A stretch of DNA of 64,000 nt from Hippophae tibetana (taxonomy: Eukaryota; Streptophyta; Magnoliopsida; Rosales; Elaeagnaceae): positions 1,178,001-1,242,000 of the forward strand of contig JAZDXN010000026.1 of NCBI GenBank assembly GCA_037013495.1. The letters are read 5' to 3'. The position numbers and the translations under genes are program-made. Of this stretch, positions 44,575-58,588 are shown piece by piece; within the stretch, counting starts at the first letter, position 1; the number at the start of each line of letters is the position of its first letter. The notes beneath the pieces were generated by a model that was given only the letters and a program-made list of their open reading frames with translations, did no database searches and was not told the DNA's origin.

Positions 44575-47500
44575 ATGTTGTTCATATTTTCAAAACCAAA
44601 AAAAATATTTGGTAAATATGAGTTACAACTATCAATGGAGATAACTTTTGACTCGGTTATCAAAACCACTAGTATTATATATCAAATGGAAGCACGTATA
44701 AAATTATACAATATGTTTTGGTCCCACCAAGGAAAATCGTTTTTGTACCCAAATTACATTGTTTATATCACTTACCGAGTGTTTAAAGTTTTTGACGCAC
44801 CATTTTCAATTTACTTACTTCTGGTTAAATTCAATGGACTTATACAGGAGATATTGGGGACAACCTAGGTTTGATTATTTATATTTTCAATCAATCCCTA
44901 TTCTTAAAAAACAATAAGAGAAGAGAAAAAGAAAGAGGATGTCGTTCATATTTTCAAAAACAAAAAAAATATTTCGTAAATATGAGTTACAACTATCAAT
45001 GGAGATAACTTTTACCTCGGTTATCGAAACCACTAGTATAATATATCAAATAGAAGCACGTATAAAATCACACAATATGCTTTGGTACTGCCAAGGAAAA
45101 TCGTTTTTGTACCAAAATTACATCGTTTATATCAGTGACCAAGTGTTTAAAGTTTTTGAAGCACCGTTTTCATTTTACTTACTTTTGGTTAAATTCAATA
45201 GAGCTATACTGGAAATATTGGTGCTCACATCGGGTTGTTTATTTATATATTCACTCAGTCTCTATTCTTTTCAGAAAAAATAAGAGAAGAGAAAAAGAAA
45301 GAGGATGTCGTTCATATTTACAAAAACAAAAAAAACATTTGGTAAATATGAGTTAGAACTTTCAACCGAGATAACTTTTGACTAGGGTTTCGAAACCATT
45401 ATTATAATATATCAAATCGAAGTTCGTATGAAATTACACAATATGCTTGGGTCCCGCCAAGGAAAATCGTTTTTGTACCCAAATTACATTGTTTATATCA
45501 CTTACCGTGTGTTTAAATTTTTTGACGCACCATTTTCAATTTACTTACTTCTGGTTAAATTCAATAGAGCTATACAAGAGATATTGGTGCCAACCTAGGT
45601 TTGATTATTTATATTTTCAATCAATCCCTATTCTTCAAAAAAAAAAGAAGAGAAGATAAAAAGAAAGAGGATGTCGTTCATATTTTCAAAAACAAAAAAA
45701 CAACTGCTAAATATGAGTTACAACTTTCAACGGAGATAACTTTTGACTAGAGTATCAAAACCACTATTATAATATATCAAATCGAAGCTCGTATGAAATT
45801 ATAGAATATGTTTTGGTCCTATTAGGGAAAATCGTTTTTGTACCCAACTTACATCGTTTACATCACTTACCGAGTGTTTCAAGTTTTTGACGCACCATTT
45901 TCAATTTACTTACTTCTAGTTTAATTCAGTAGCGCTATACAGGAGATATTGGTGGCAACATAGGTTTGATTATTTATATTTTCAATCAATCCCTATTCTT
46001 CAAAAAAAATAAGAGAAGAGAAAAAGAAAGAGGATGTCGTTCATATTTACAAAAACAAAAAAAAACATTTGCTAAATATGAGTTACAACTTTCAACGGAG
46101 AAAACTTTTGACTCGGGTATCGAAATCACTATTATAATATATCAACTTGAAGCTCGTATGAAATTACAGAATATGCTTTGGTCCCGTTAGGGAAAATCGT
46201 TTTTGTACCGAAATTACATCGTTTAAATCACTTACCGAGTTTTTATAGTTTTTGTCGCACCATTTTCAATTTACTTATCTCTGGTTTAACTCAATAGAGC
46301 TATACAGGAGATATTGGTGATAACCTAGGTTTGATTATTTATATTTTCAATCAATCCCTATTCTTCAAAAAAAATAAGAGAAGAGAAAAAGAAAGAGGAT
46401 GTCGTTCATATTTTCAAAACCAAAAAACATATTTGGTAAATATGAGTTACAACTATCAATAGAGATAACTTTTGACTCGGTTATCAAAACCACTAGTATA
46501 ATATATCAAATAGAAGCACGTATAAAATTACACAATATGTTTTGGTCCCACCAAGGAAAATCGTTTTTGTACCTAAATTACATTGTTTATATCACTTACC
46601 GAGCGTTTAAAGTTTTTGACGCACCATTTTCAATTTACTTACTTCTGGTTAAATTGAATAGACCTATACAGGAGATATTGGGGACAACCTAGGTTTGATT
46701 ATTTATATTTTCAATCAATCCCTATTCTTCAAAAACAATAAGAGAAGAGAAAAAGAAAGAGGATGTCGTTCAGATTTTCAAAAACAAAAAAATTATTTGG
46801 TAAATATGAGTTACAACTATCGAAGGAGATAACTTTTGACTCAGGTATCGAAACCACTAGTTTAATATATCAAATAGAAGCACGTATAAAATTACACAAT
46901 ATGTTTTGGTACTGCCAAGGAAAATCGTTTTTGTACCAAAATTACATCGTTTATATCAGTGACCAAGTGTTTAAAGTTTTTGAAGCACCGTTTTCATTTT
47001 ACTTACTTTTGGTTAAATTCAATAGAGCTATACTGGAAATATTGGTGCTGGCATCGGGTTGTTTATTTATATATTCACTCAGTCTCTATACTTTTCAGAA
47101 AAAATAAGAGAAGAGAAAAAGAAAGAGGATGTCGTTCATATTTACAAAAACAAAAAAAACATTTGGTAAATATGAGTTAGAACTTTCAACCGAGATAACT
47201 TTTGACTAGGGTTTCGAAACCACTATTATAATATATCAAATCGAAGTTCGTATGAAATTACACAATATGCTTTGGTCCCGCCAAGGAAAATCGTTTTTGT
47301 ACCCAAATTACATTGTTTATATCACTTACCGAGTGTTTAAATTTTTTGACGCACCATTTTCAATTTACTTACTTCTGGTTAAATTCAATAGAGCTATACA
47401 AGAGATATTGGTGCCAACCTAGGTTTGATTATTTATATTTTCAATCAATCCCTATTCTTCAAAAAAAAAAGAAGAGAAGATAAAAAGAAAGAGGATGTCG

Positions 47501-48223
47501 TTCATATTTTCAAAAACAAAAAAACAACTGCTAAATATGAGTTACAACTTTCAACGGAGATAACTTTTGACTAGAGTATCAAAACCACTATTATAATATA
47601 TCAAATCGAAGCTCGTATGAAATTATAGAATATGTTTAGGTCCTATTAGGGAAAATCGTTTTTGTACCCAACTTACATCGTTTACATCACTTACCGAGTG
47701 TTTCAAGTTTTTGACGCACCATTTTCAATTTACTTACCTCTGGTTTAATTCAATATAGCTATACAGGAGATATTGGTGATAACCTAGGTTTGATTATTTA
47801 TATTTTCAATCAATCCCTATTCTTCAAAAAAAATAAGAGAAGAGAAAAAGAAAGAGGATGTCGTTCATATTTACAAAAACAAAAAAAAAACATTTGCTAA
47901 ATATGAGTTACAACTTTCAACGGAGAAAACTTTTGACTCGGGTATCGAAATCACTATTATAATATATCAACTTGAAGCTCGTATGAAATTACAGAATATG
48001 CTTTGGTCCCGTTAGGGAAAATCGTTTTTGTACCGAAATTACATCGTTTAAATCACTTACCGAGTTTTTATAGTTTTTGTCGCACCATTTTCAATTTACT
48101 TACCTCTGGTTTAACTCAATAGAGCTATACAGGATATATTGGTGATAACCGAGGTTTGATTATTTATATTTTCAATCAATCCCTATTCTTCAAAAAAAAT
48201 AATAGAAGAGAAAAAGAAAGAGG
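44575..48223 (+). repeat. 10-mer higher-order repeat, copy 2 (3,649 bp)
   Basis: Nearly identical to copy 3. The two share a distinctive block at 45911-45965 and 49561-49615 (AGTAGCGCTATACAGG, GTGGCAACATAGG) that copy 1 lacks. A private change, CTATACTTTTC near 47088, marks copy 2. Confidence 0.85.
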
Positions 48224-51200
48224 ATGTTGTTCATATTTTCAAAACCAAAAAAAATATTTGGTAAATATGAGTTACAACTATCAATGGAGATAACTTTTGA
48301 CTCGGTTATCAAAACCACTAGTATTATATATCAAATGGAAGCACGTATAAAATTATACAATATGTTTTGGTCCCACCAAGGAAAATCGTTTTTGTACCCA
48401 AATTACATTGTTTATATCACTTACCGAGTGTTTAAAGTTTTTGACGCACCATTTTCAATTTACTTACTTCTGGTTAAATTCAATGGACTTATACAGGAGA
48501 TATTGGGGACAACCTAGGTTTGATTATTTATATTTTCAATCAATCCCTATTCTTCAAAAACAATAAGAGAAGAGAAAAAGAAAGAGGATGTCGTTCATAT
48601 TTTCAAAAACAAAAAAAATATTTCGTAAATATGAGTTACAACTATCAATGGAGATAACTTTTACCTCGGTTATCGAAACCACTAGTATAATATATCAAAT
48701 AGAAGCACGTATAAAATCACACAATATGCTTTGGTACTGCCAAGGAAAATCGTTTTTGTACCAAAATTACATCGTTTATATCAGTGACCAAGTGTTTAAA
48801 GTTTTTGAAGCACCGTTTTCATTTTACTTACTTTTGGTTAAATTCAATAGAGCTATACTGGAAATATTGGTGCTCACATCGGGTTGTTTATTTATATATT
48901 CACTCAGTCTCTATTCTTTTCAGAAAAAATAAGAGAAGAGAAAAAGAAAGAGGATGTCGTTCATATTTACAAAAACAAAAAAAACATTTGGTAAATATGA
49001 GTTAGAACTTTCAACCGAGATAACTTTTGACTAGGGTTTCGAAACCATTATTATAATATATCAAATCGAAGTTCGTATGAAATTACACAATATGCTTGGG
49101 TCCCGCCAAGGAAAATCGTTTTTGTACCCAAATTACATTGTTTATATCACTTACCGTGTGTTTAAATTTTTTGACGCACCATTTTCAATTTACTTACTTC
49201 TGGTTAAATTCAATAGAGCTATACAAGAGATATTGGTGCCAACCTAGGTTTGATTATTTATATTTTCAATCAATCCCTATTCTTCAAAAAAAAAAAGAAG
49301 AGAAGATAAAAAGAAAGAGGATGTCGTTCATATTTTCAAAAACAAAAAAACAACTGCTAAATATGAGTTACAACTTTCAACGGAGATAACTTTTGACTAG
49401 AGTATCAAAACCACTATTATAATATATCAAATCGAAGCTCGTATGAAATTATAGAATATGTTTTGGTCCTATTAGGGAAAATCGTTTTTGTACCCAACTT
49501 ACATCGTTTACATCACTTACCGAGTGTTTCAAGTTTTTGACGCACCATTTTCAATTTACTTACTTCTAGTTTAATTCAGTAGCGCTATACAGGAGATATT
49601 GGTGGCAACATAGGTTTGATTATTTATATTTTCAATCAATCCCTATTCTTCAAAAAAAATAAGAGAAGAGAAAAAGAAAGAGGATGTCGTTCATATTTAC
49701 AAAAACAAAAAAAAACATTTGCTAAATATGAGTTACAACTTTCAACGGAGAAAACTTTTGACTCGGGTATCGAAATCACTATTATAATATATCAACTTGA
49801 AGCTCGTATGAAATTACAGAATATGCTTTGGTCCCGTTAGGGAAAATCGTTTTTGTACCGAAATTACATCGTTTAAATCACTTACCGAGTTTTTATAGTT
49901 TTTGTCGCACCATTTTCAATTTACTTATCTCTGGTTTAACTCAATAGAGCTATACAGGAGATATTGGTGATAACCTAGGTTTGATTATTTATATTTTCAA
50001 TCAATCCCTATTCTTCAAAAAAAATAAGAGAAGAGAAAAAGAAAGAGGATGTCGTTCATATTTTCAAAACCAAAAAACATATTTGGTAAATATGAGTTTC
50101 AACTATCAATAGAGATAACTTTTGACTCGGTTATCAAAACCACTAGTATAATATATCAAATAGAAGCACGTATAAAATTACACAATATGTTTTGGTCCCA
50201 CCAAGGAAAATCGTTTTTGTACCTAAATTACATTGTTTATATCACTTACCGAGCGTTTAAAGTTTTTGACGCACCATTTTCAATTTACTTACTTCTGGTT
50301 AAATTGAATAGACCTATACAGGAGATATTGGGGACAACCTAGGTTTGATTATTTATATTTTCAATCAATCCCTATTCTTCAAAAACAATAAGAGAAGAGA
50401 AAAAGAAAGAGGATGTCGTTCAGATTTTCAAAAACAAAAAAATTATTTGGTAAATATGAGTTACAACTATCGAAGGAGATAACTTTTGACTCAGGTATCG
50501 AAACCACTAGTTTAATATATCAAATAGAAGCACGTATAAAATTACACAATATGTTTTGGTACTGCCAAGGAAAATCGTTTTTGTACCAAAATTACATCGT
50601 TTATATCAGTGACCAAGTGTTTAAAGTTTTTGAAGCACCGTTTTCATTTTACTTACTTTTGGTTAAATTCAATAGAGCTATACTGGAAATATTGGTGCTG
50701 GCATCGGGTTGTTTATTTATATATTCACTCAGTCTCTATTCTTTTCAGAAAAAATAAGAGAAGAGAAAAAGAAAGAGGATGTCGTTCATATTTACAAAAA
50801 CAAAAAAAAACATTTGGTAAATATGAGTTAGAACTTTCAACCGAGATAACTTTTGACTAGGGTTTCGAAACCACTATTATAATATATCAAATCGAAGTTC
50901 GTATGAAATTACACAATATGCTTTGGTCCCGCCAAGGAAAATCGTTTTTGTACCCAAATTACATTGTTTATATCACTTACCGAGTGTTTAAATTTTTTGA
51001 CGCACCATTTTCAATTTACTTACTTCTGGTTAAATTCAATAGAGCTATACAAGAGATATTGGTGCCAACCTAGGTTTGATTATTTATATTTTCAATCAAT
51101 CCCTATTCTTCAAAAAAAAAAAGAAGAGAAGATAAAAAGAAAGAGGATGTCGTTCATATTTTCAAAAACAAAAAAACAACTGCTAAATATGAGTTACAAC

Positions 51201-51872
51201 TTTCAACGGAGATAACTTTTGACTAGAGTATCAAAACCACTATTATAATATATCAAATCGAAGCTCGTATGAAATTATAGAATATGTTTAGGTCCTATTA
51301 GGGAAAATCGTTTTTGTACCCAACTTACATCGTTTACATCACTTACCGAGTGTTTCAAGTTTTTGACGCACCATTTTCAATTTACTTACCTCTGGTTTAA
51401 TTCAATATAGCTATACAGGAGATATTGGTGATAACCTAGGTTTGATTATTTATATTTTCAATCAATCCCTATTCTTCAAAAAAAATAAGAGAAGAGAAAA
51501 AGAAAGAGGATGTCGTTCATATTTACAAAAACAAAAAAAAAACATTTGCTAAATATGAGTTACAACTTTCAACGGAGAAACTTTTGACTCGGGTATCGAA
51601 ATCACTATTATAATATATCAACTTGAAGCTCGTATGAAATTACAGAATATGCTTTGGTCCCGTTAGGGAAAATCGTTTTTGTACCGAAATTACATCGTTT
51701 AAATCACTTACCGAGTTTTTATAGTTTTTGTCGCACCATTTTCAATTTACTTACCTCTGGTTTAACTCAATAGAGCTATACAGGAGATATTGGTAATAAC
51801 CGAGGTTTGATTATTTATATTTTCAATCAATCCCTATTCTTCAAAAAAAATAAGAGAAGAGAAAAAGAAAGA
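48224..51872 (+). repeat. 10-mer higher-order repeat, copy 3 (3,649 bp)
   Basis: Differs from copy 2 at only a handful of bases by eye (for example GAGTTTCAAC near 50095 and one A fewer near 51577). It ends where the next monomer carries new variants (TCATAACCACAAAACAT, 51889). Confidence 0.85.
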
Positions 51873-54800
51873 GGATGTCGTTCATATTTTCATAACCACA
51901 AAACATATTTGGTAAATATGAGTTACAACTATCAATAGAGATAACTTTTGACTCGGTTATCAAAACCACTAGTATAATATATCAAATAGAAGCACGTATA
52001 AAATTACACAATATGTTTTGGTCCCACCAAGGAAAATAGTTTTTGTACCCAAATTACATTGTTTATATCACTTACCGAGCGTTTAAAGTTTTTGACGCAC
52101 CATTTTCAATTTACTTACTTCTGGTTAAATTAAATAGACCTATACAGGAGATATTGGGGACAACCTAGGTTTGATTATTTATATTTTCAATCAATCCCTA
52201 TTCTTCAAAAACAATAAGAGAAGAGAAAAAGAAAGAGGATGTCGTTCATATTTTCAAAAACAAAAAAAATATTTGGTAAATATGAGTTACAACTATCAAA
52301 GGAGATAACTTTTGACTCAGGTATCGAAACCACTAGTTTAATATATCAAATAGAAGCACGTATAAATTTACACAATATGTTTTGGTACTGCCAAGGAAAA
52401 TCGTTTTTGTACCAAAATTACATCGTTTATATCAGTGACCAAGTGTTTAAAGTTTTTGAAGCACCGTTTTGATTTTACTTACTTTTGGTTAAATTCAATA
52501 GAGCTATACTGGAAATATTGGTGCTGACATCGGGTTGTTTATTTATATATTCACTCAGTCTCTATTCTTTTCAGAAAAAATAAGAGAAGAGAAAAAGAAA
52601 GAGGATGTCGTTTATATTTACAAAAACAAAAAAAACATTTGGTAAATATGAGTTAGAACTTTCAACCGAGATAACTTTTGACTAGGGTTTCGAAACCACT
52701 ATTATAATATATCAAATCGAAGTTCGTATGAAATTACACAATATGCTTGGGTCCCGCCAAGGAAAATCGTTTTTGTACCCAAATTACATTGTTTATATCA
52801 CTTACCGAGTGTTTAAATTTTTTGACGCACCATTTTCAATTTACTTACTTCTGGTTAAATTCAATAGAGCTATACAAGAGATATTGGTGCCAACCTAGGT
52901 TTGATTATTTATATTTTCAATCAATCCCTATTCTTCAAAAAAAAAAGAAGAGAAGATAAAAAGAAAGAGGATGTCGTTCATATTTTCAAAACAAAAAAAC
53001 AACTGCTAAATATGAGTTACAACTTTCAACGGAGATAACTTTTGACTAGAGTATCAAAACCACTATTATAATATATCAAATCGAAGCTCGTATGAAATTA
53101 TAGAATATGTTTTGGTCCTATTAGGGAAAATCGTTTTTGTACCCAACTTACATCGTTTACATCACTTACCGAGTGTTTCAAGTTTTTGACGCACCATTTT
53201 CAATTTACTTACCTCTGGTTTAATTCAATATAGCTATACAGGAGATATTGGTGATAACCTAGGTTTGATTATTTATATTTTCAATCAATCCCTATTCTTC
53301 AAAAAAAATAAGAGAAGAGAAAAAGAAAGAGGATGTCGTTCACATTTCAAAAACAAAAAAACCTTTGGTAAATATGAGTTACAAATTTCAACGGAGATAA
53401 CTTTTGGCTCGGTTATCGAAACCACTAGTATAATATATCAAATCGAAGCTCGTATGAAATTACAGTATATGTTTTGGTCCCGTTAGGGAAAATCGTTTTT
53501 GTACCCAAATTACATCGTTTACATCACTTACCGAGTGTTTAAAGTTTTTGACGCACCATTTTCAATTTACTTACTTCTGGTTAAATTAAATAGATCTATA
53601 CAGGAGATATTGGGGACAACCTAGGTTTGATTATTTATATTTTCAATCAATCCCTATTCTTCAAAAACAATAAGAGAAGAGAAAAAGAAAGAGGATGTCG
53701 TTCATATTTTCAAAAACAAAAAAAATATTTGGTAAATATGAGTTACAACTATCAAAGGAGATAACTTTTGACTCAGGTATCGAAACCACTAGTTTAATAT
53801 ATCAAATAGAAGCACGTATAAATTTACACAATATGTTTTGGTACTGCCAAGGAAAATCGTTTTTGTACCAAAATTACATCGTTTATATCAGTGACCAAGT
53901 GTTTAAAGTTTTTGAAGCACCGTTTTCATTTTACTTACTTTTGGTTAAATTCAATAGAGCTATACTGGAAATATTGGTGCTGACATCGGGTTGTTTATTT
54001 ATATATTCACTCAGTCTCTATTCTTTTCAGAAAAAATAAGAGAAGAGAAAAAGAAAGAGGATGTCGTTCATAATTACAAAAACAAAAAAAACATTTGGTA
54101 AATATGAGTTAGAACTTTCAACCGAGATAACTTTTGACTAGGGTTTCGAAACCACTATTATAATATATCAAATCGAAGTTCGTATGAAATTACACAATAT
54201 GCTTTGGTCCCGCCAAGGAAAATCGTTTTTGTACCCAAATTACATTGTTTATATCACTTACCGAGTGTTTAAATTTTTTGACTCACCATTTTCAATTTAC
54301 TTACTTCTGGTTAAATTCAATAGAGCTATACAAGAGATATTGGTGCCAACCTAGGTTTGATTATTTATATTTACAATCAATCCCTATTCTTCAAAAAAAA
54401 TAAGAGAAGAGAAAAAGAAAGAGGATTTCGTTCATATTTACAAAAACAAAAAAAAAACATTTGCTAAATATGAGTTACAACTTTCAACGGAGAAAGCTTT
54501 TGACTCTGGTATCGAAATCACTATTATAATATATCAAATTGAAGCTCGTATGAAATTATAGAATATGCTTTGGTCCTATTAGGGAAAATCGTTTTTGTAC
54601 CCAACTTACATCGTTTACATCACTTACCGAGTGTTTAAAGTTTTTGACGCACCATTTTCAATTTACTTACCTCTGGTTTAATTCAATATAGCTATACAGG
54701 AGATATTGGTGATAACCTAGGTTTGATTATTTATATTTTCAATCAATCCCTATTCTTCAAAAAAAATAAGAGAAGAGAAAAAGAAAGAGGATTTCGTTCA

Positions 54801-57800
54801 TATTTACAAAAACAAAAAAAAACATTTGCTAAATATGAGTTACAACTTTCAACGGAGAAAACTTTTGACTCGGGTATCGAAATCACTATTATAATATATC
54901 AACTTGAAGCTCGTATGAAATTACAGAATATGCTTTGGTCCCGTTAGGGAAAATCGTTTTTGTACCGAAATTACATCGTTTAAATCACTTACCGAGTGTT
55001 TAAAGTTTTTGTCGCACCATTTTCAATTTACTTACCTCTGGTTTAACTCAATAGAGCTATACAGGAGATATTGGTGATAACCTAGGTTTGATTATTTATA
55101 TTTTCAATCAATCCCTATTCTTCAAAAAAAAAGTGAAGAGAAAAAGAAAGAGGATGTCGTTCACATTTCAAAAACAAAAAAACCTTTGGTAAATATGAGT
55201 TACAAATTTCAACGGAGATAACTTTTGGCTCGGTTATCGAAACCACTAGTATAATATATCAAATCGAAGCTCGTATGAAATTACAGTATATGTTTTGGTC
55301 CCGTTAGGGAAAATCGTTTTTGTACCCAAATTACATCGTTTACATCACTTACCGAGTGTTTAAAGTTTTTGACGCACCATTTTCAATTTACTTACTTCTG
55401 GTTAAATTAAATAGATCTATACAGGAGATATTGGGGACAACCTAGGTTTGATTATTTATATTTTCAATCAATCCCTATTCTTCAAAAACAATAAGAGAAG
55501 AGAAAAAGAAAGAGGATGTCGTTCATATTTTCAAAAACAAAAAAAATATTTGGTAAATATGAGTTACAACTATCAAAGGAGATAACTTTTGACTCAGGTA
55601 TCGAAACCACTAGTTTAATATATCAAATAGAAGCACGTATAAATTTACACAATATGTTTTGGTACTGCCAAGGAAAATCGTTTTTGTACCAAAATTACAT
55701 CGTTTATATCAGTGACCAAGTGTTTAAAGTTTTTGAAGCACCGTTTTCATTTTACTTACTTTTGGTTAAATTCAATAGAGCTATACTGGAAATATTGGTG
55801 CTGACATCGGGTTGTTTATTTATATATTCACTCAGTCTCTATTCTTTTCAGAAAAAATAAGAGAAGAGAAAAAGAAAGAGGATGTCGTTCATAATTACAA
55901 AAACAAAAAAAACATTTGGTAAATATGAGTTAGAACTTTCAACCGAGAAAACTTTTGACTCGGGTATCGAAATCACTATTATAATATATCAACTTGAAGC
56001 TCGTATGAAATTACAGAATATGCTTTGGTCCCGTTAGGGAAAATCGTTTTTGTACCGAAATTACATCGTTTAAATCACTTACCGAGTGTTTAAAGTTTTT
56101 GTCGCACCATTTTCAATTTACTTACCTCTGGTTTAACTCAATAGAGCTATACAGGAGATATTGGTGATAACCTAGGTTTGATTATTTATATTTTCAATCA
56201 ATCCCTATTCTTCAAAAAAAAAGTGAAGAGAAAAAGAAAGAGGATGTCGTTCACATTTCAAAAACAAAAAAACCTTTGGTAAATATGAGTTACAAATTTC
56301 AACGGAGATAACTTTTGGCTCGGTTATCGAAACCACTAGTATAATATATCAAATCGAAGCTCGTATGAAATTACAGTATATGCTTTGGTCCCGTTAGGGA
56401 AAATCGTTTTTGTACCGAAATTACATCGTTTAAATCACTTACCGAGTTTTTATAGTTTTTGTCGCACCATTTTCAATTTACTTACCTCTGGTTTAACTCA
56501 ATAGAGCTATACAGGAGATATTGGTGATAACCTAGGTTTGATTATTTATATTTTCAATCAATCCCTATTCTTCAAAAAAAATAAGAGAAGAGAAAAAGAA
56601 AGAGGATGTCGTTCATATTTTCAAAACCAAAAAACATATTTGGTAAATATGAGTTACAACTATCAATAGAGATAACTTTTGACTCGGTTATCAAAACCAC
56701 TAGTATAATATATCAAATAGAAGCACGTATAAAATTACACAATATGTTTTGGTCCCACCAAGAAAAATCGTTTTTGTACCTAAATTACATTGTTTATATC
56801 ACTTACCGAGCGTTTAAAGTTTTTGACGCACCATTTTCAATTTACTTACTTCTGGTTAAATTAAATAGACCTATACAGGAGATATTGGGGACAACCTAGG
56901 TTTGATTATTTATATTTTCAATCAATCCCTATTCTTCAAAAACAATAAGAGAAGAGAAAAAGAAAGAGGATGTCGTTCAGATTTTCAAAAACAAAAAAAT
57001 TATTTGGTAAATATGAGTTACAACTATCGAAGGAGATAACTTTTGACTCAGGTATCGAAACCACTAGTTTAATATATCAAATAGAAGCACGTATAAAATT
57101 ACACAATATGTTTTTGTACTGCCAAGGAAAATCGTTTTTGTACCAAAATTACATCGTTTATATCAGTGACCAAGTGTTTAAAGTTTTTGAAGCACCGTTT
57201 TCATTTTACTTACTTTTGGTTAAATTCAATAGAGCTATACTGGAAATATTGGTGCTGACATCGGGTTGTTTATTTATATATTCACTCAGTCTCTATTCTT
57301 TTCAGAAAAAATAAGAGAAGAGAAAAAGAAAGAGGATGTCGTTCATATTTACAAAAACAAAAAAAACATTTGGTAAATATGAGTTAGAACTTTCAACCGA
57401 GATAACTTTTGACTAGGGTTTCGAAACCACTATTATAATATATCAAATCGAAGTTCGTATGAAATTACACAATATGCTTTGGTCCCGCCAAGGAAAATCG
57501 TTTTTGTACCCAAATTACATTGTTTATATCACTTACCGAGTGTTTAAATTTTTTGACGCACCATTTTCAATTTACTTACTTCTGGTTAAATTCAATAGAG
57601 CTATACAAGAGATATTGGTGCCAACCTAGGTTTGATTATTTATATTTTCAATCAATCCCTATTCTTCAAAAAAAAGAAGAGAAGATAAAAAGAAAGAGGA
57701 TGTCCTTCATATTTTCAAAAACAAAAAAACAACTGGTAAATATGAGTTACAACTTTCAACGGAGATAACTTTTGACTAGAGTATCAAAACCACTATTATA

Positions 57801-58588
57801 ATATATCAAATCGAAGCTCGTATGAAATTATAGAATATGTTTTGGTCCTATTAGGGAAAATCGTTTTTGTACCCAACTTACATCGTTTACATCACTTACC
57901 GAGTGTTTCAAGTTTTTGACGCACCATTTTCAATTTACTTACCTCTCGTTTAATTCAATATAGCTATACAGGAGATATTGGTGATAACCTAGGTTTGATT
58001 ATTTATATTTTCAATCAATCCCTATTCTTCAAAAAAAATAAGAGAAGAGAAAAAGAAAGAGGATTTCGTTCATATTTACAAAAACAAAAAAAAAACATTT
58101 GCTAAATATGAGTTACAACTTTCAACGGAGAAAACTTTTGACTCGGGTATCGAAATCACTATTATAATATATCAACTTGAAGCTCGTATGAAATTACAGA
58201 ATATGCTTTGGTCCCGTTAGGGAAAATCGTTTTTGTACCGAAATTACATCGTTTAAATCACTTACCGAGTTTTTATAGTTTTTGTCGCACCATTTTCAAT
58301 TTACTTACCTCTGGTTTAACTCAATAGAGCTATACAGGAGATATTGGTGATAACCTAGGTTTGATTATTTATATTTTCAATCAATCCCTATTCTTCAAAA
58401 AAAAAGTGAAGAGAAAAAGAAAGAGGATGTCGTTCACATTTCAAAAACAAAAAAACCTTTGGTAAATATGAGTTACAAATTTCAACGGAGATAACTTTTG
58501 GCTCGGTTATCGAAACCACTAGTATAATATATCAAATCGAAGCTCGTATGAAATTACACAATATGTTTTGGTCCCGTTAGGGAAAATC
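51873..58588 (+). repeat. Pentamer-based and rearranged satellite units
   Basis: Blocks at 53695 and 55516 repeat with a 1,821-bp (five-monomer) period. The marker TTCATAATTAC occurs at 54067 and 55888. The second pentamer is cut short by a hybrid monomer at about 55,945. A further pentamer of the familiar class order begins at 56606. Confidence 0.7.
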
